Assembly: GCA_945873715.1 (NCBI GenBank)
Contig: CAMCFL010000220.1
Coordinates: 1-6,096, forward strand
Direction: 5' to 3'
Source of the DNA: Akkermansia muciniphila
GTDB taxonomy: Bacteria > Verrucomicrobiota > Verrucomicrobiia > Limisphaerales > UBA9464
DNA: 6,096 nucleotides
Each line of letters starts with the position of its first letter. The stretch's first letter is position 1. Both the position numbers and the translations under genes were made by a program. This document shows, in pieces, positions 5,091-6,096 of the stretch. A model generated the notes under the pieces. The model saw only the letters and a list, made by a program, of their open reading frames with translations. It searched no databases and was not told where the DNA came from.

Positions 5091-6096
5091 ATGGTGTACG
5101 ATCCAACGTTCGACGTGCTGTTGCAGTCGGTCTGGGATGGAGCCCGGGTGACGGCGTCGGAGGCGCGGCGGTTGGCTTCCCTTCCACTGGAGGAGCTCGG
5201 GGCACTGGCGGATCGACGACGTCAATTGGCGCGGATGCAGGCCCACGGCGGGGAGGGCAACCGCATCGTGACCTACATCGTCGATCGCAACGTCAACTAC
5301 ACCAATGTCTGCAACGTCTATTGCAAGTTCTGCGCGTTCTGGCGGACGGAGAAGGACGCTGATTCCTACGTCATCACCCACGAGGAGATGGACCGGAAGA
5401 TCGAGGAAACCCTCGCGCTGGGCGGCAACCAGATCCTGATGCAGGGCGGGCATCATCCCCGCCTCACCAAGCAGTGGTACCTCGATCTCCTTTCCCACAT
5501 CCGCGAGCGCTTTCCCCAGGTCAACGTGCACGGGTTCAGTCCCAGCGAATTCATCCATTTCCAGGAAGTCTTCCAGGAACCGGTCGAGAAGCTGTTGTCG
5601 GACTTCGTTGCTGCCGGGCTCGGTTCCCTTCCCGGCGGTGGGGGCGAGATCCTGGTGGATCGCGTCCGCAAGCGCATCGCACCGTTGAAGGCCGACACCG
5701 GTGAATGGATGGGTGTCATGGACCGGGCGCACGCGCTGGGACTCGCCAGTTCAGCCACCATGATGTTCGGTCATGTGGAGACCTTGGACGACCGGATCGA
5801 GCACCTCGACGTCGTCCGCCAGCAGCAGGACGTTTCCCTGCAACGGTTGGTCGATGCTGGAAAACTCGGGCAGGTCGGGACCGATCCGATTGAGCGGGCC
5901 CGTGCCTATGCCGGGGCCCTGGAAGAGGGGCGGGTGAGCGGGGGAGCCTTCACGGCCTTCATCTGCTGGACCTTCCAACCGGAGAACACCGTCCTGAAGG
6001 CCCCCACGGTGGGCGCGCATGAGTATCTCCGGACGCAGGCCCTGGCCCGCATCTACCTCGACAACATTCCCAGCATCCAGAGTTCCTGGGTGACCC
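5091..6096 (+). CDS. mqnC: Cyclic dehypoxanthine futalosine synthase MqnC, 3'-truncated
   Basis: This radical SAM enzyme cyclises dehypoxanthine futalosine in the futalosine route to menaquinone. The frame is open from the ATG at 5091 to the right edge, giving 335 residues. A helical N-terminal part is followed by VDRNVNYTNVCNVYCKFCAF, whose Cys74, Cys78 and Cys81 form the CX3CX2C site for the 4Fe-4S cluster. Then come ILMQGGHHP (115-123), HGFSPSE (147-153), PGGGGEILVDRVRKRI (181-196), ATMMFGHVET (about 223-232), WTFQPENT (293-300) and YLRTQALARIYLDNIPSIQSSWVT. The last two blocks separate MqnC from its paralogue MqnE, which has a different ending. Residues 248-283 look like an insertion, and FICW replaces the usual FIPW. 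Some tens of C-terminal residues lie beyond the window. GAAGG (5085-5089) is only 1 nt from the ATG; GTG at 5094 would have better spacing and is an alternative start. It is transcribed divergently from the hydrolase gene; no other mqn gene is visible. Confidence 0.95.
   Translation, partial: MVYDPTFDVLLQSVWDGARVTASEARRLASLPLEELGALADRRRQLARMQAHGGEGNRIVTYIVDRNVNYTNVCNVYCKFCAFWRTEKDADSYVITHEEMDRKIEETLALGGNQILMQGGHHPRLTKQWYLDLLSHIRERFPQVNVHGFSPSEFIHFQEVFQEPVEKLLSDFVAAGLGSLPGGGGEILVDRVRKRIAPLKADTGEWMGVMDRAHALGLASSATMMFGHVETLDDRIEHLDVVRQQQDVSLQRLVDAGKLGQVGTDPIERARAYAGALEEGRVSGGAFTAFICWTFQPENTVLKAPTVGAHEYLRTQALARIYLDNIPSIQSSWVT

Noticed and set aside
4087..5151. 354-codon plus-strand frame opposite the hydrolase gene
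   Set aside because: It starts within the repeat element and crosses the divergent spacer and the mqnC start. The minus strand carries the intact MBL signature.
4936..5205. 90-codon N-terminal extension of the hydrolase
   Set aside because: The extension is Pro/Arg-rich, overlaps the 5' part of mqnC and includes the GC palindrome. The conserved fold begins right after the ATG at 4935.
5832..5939. Frameshift or sequencing error as the cause of the extra MqnC segment
   Set aside because: I translated the region codon by codon; the frame is the same before and after, with conserved motifs on both sides, so an in-frame insertion fits better.

Overview
The window is GC-rich, chromosomal and ordinary in layout. 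It holds seven protein-coding genes on both strands, two of them cut by the window edges. I see no rRNA, tRNA, CRISPR array, prophage or transposase. The gene set points to a Gram-negative didermic bacterium of the Planctomycetes-Verrucomicrobia-Chlamydiae group, most likely a verrucomicrobium. The reasons are LPS-transport genes (lptA-lptB) directly followed by HPr kinase (hprK), a secreted DUF1080 protein of the kind abundant in that group, a futalosine-pathway menaquinone gene (mqnC), and a short intergenic repeat with ATCCACAGAT ends of a style I associate with these genomes. The taxon is an inference, not a direct reading.

Layout. Bases 1-2284 (+) hold the end of a periplasmic LPS-transport protein (LptA/OstA type), the LPS-export ATPase LptB and HPr kinase/phosphorylase, packed like an operon (28 bp and 5 bp gaps). 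Bases 2333-3133 (+) hold an exported DUF1080 (3-keto-disaccharide hydrolase family) protein. Bases 3134-3300 are a convergent intergenic stretch with a small GC hairpin. Bases 3301-3987 (-) hold a PlsC-type acyltransferase, and 4156-4935 (-) a PhnP-like metallo-beta-lactamase-fold hydrolase. Bases 4936-5090 are a divergent intergenic region with a strong GC hairpin. From 5091 to the right edge (+) is mqnC, without its C-terminus.

The most interesting structure lies between the hydrolase gene and plsC. A roughly 162-bp element with imperfect terminal inverted repeats is flanked on both sides by the same 10-bp direct repeat, AGGTTCATGC. Removing the element with one repeat copy would restore an ATGA stop/start overlap between the two genes, with a GGAG ribosome binding site correctly placed for plsC. 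This looks like the footprint of a MITE-like insertion that split a translationally coupled gene pair. It also fixes the plsC start at 3987 rather than at the longer ORF start.

Second points of note are a roughly 36-residue insertion in MqnC just before its conserved TFQPENT motif, and the direct lptB-hprK junction without the rpoN and hpf genes that often separate them in other phyla. I found no evidence for an undescribed multi-gene system; most of the window is recognisable housekeeping.
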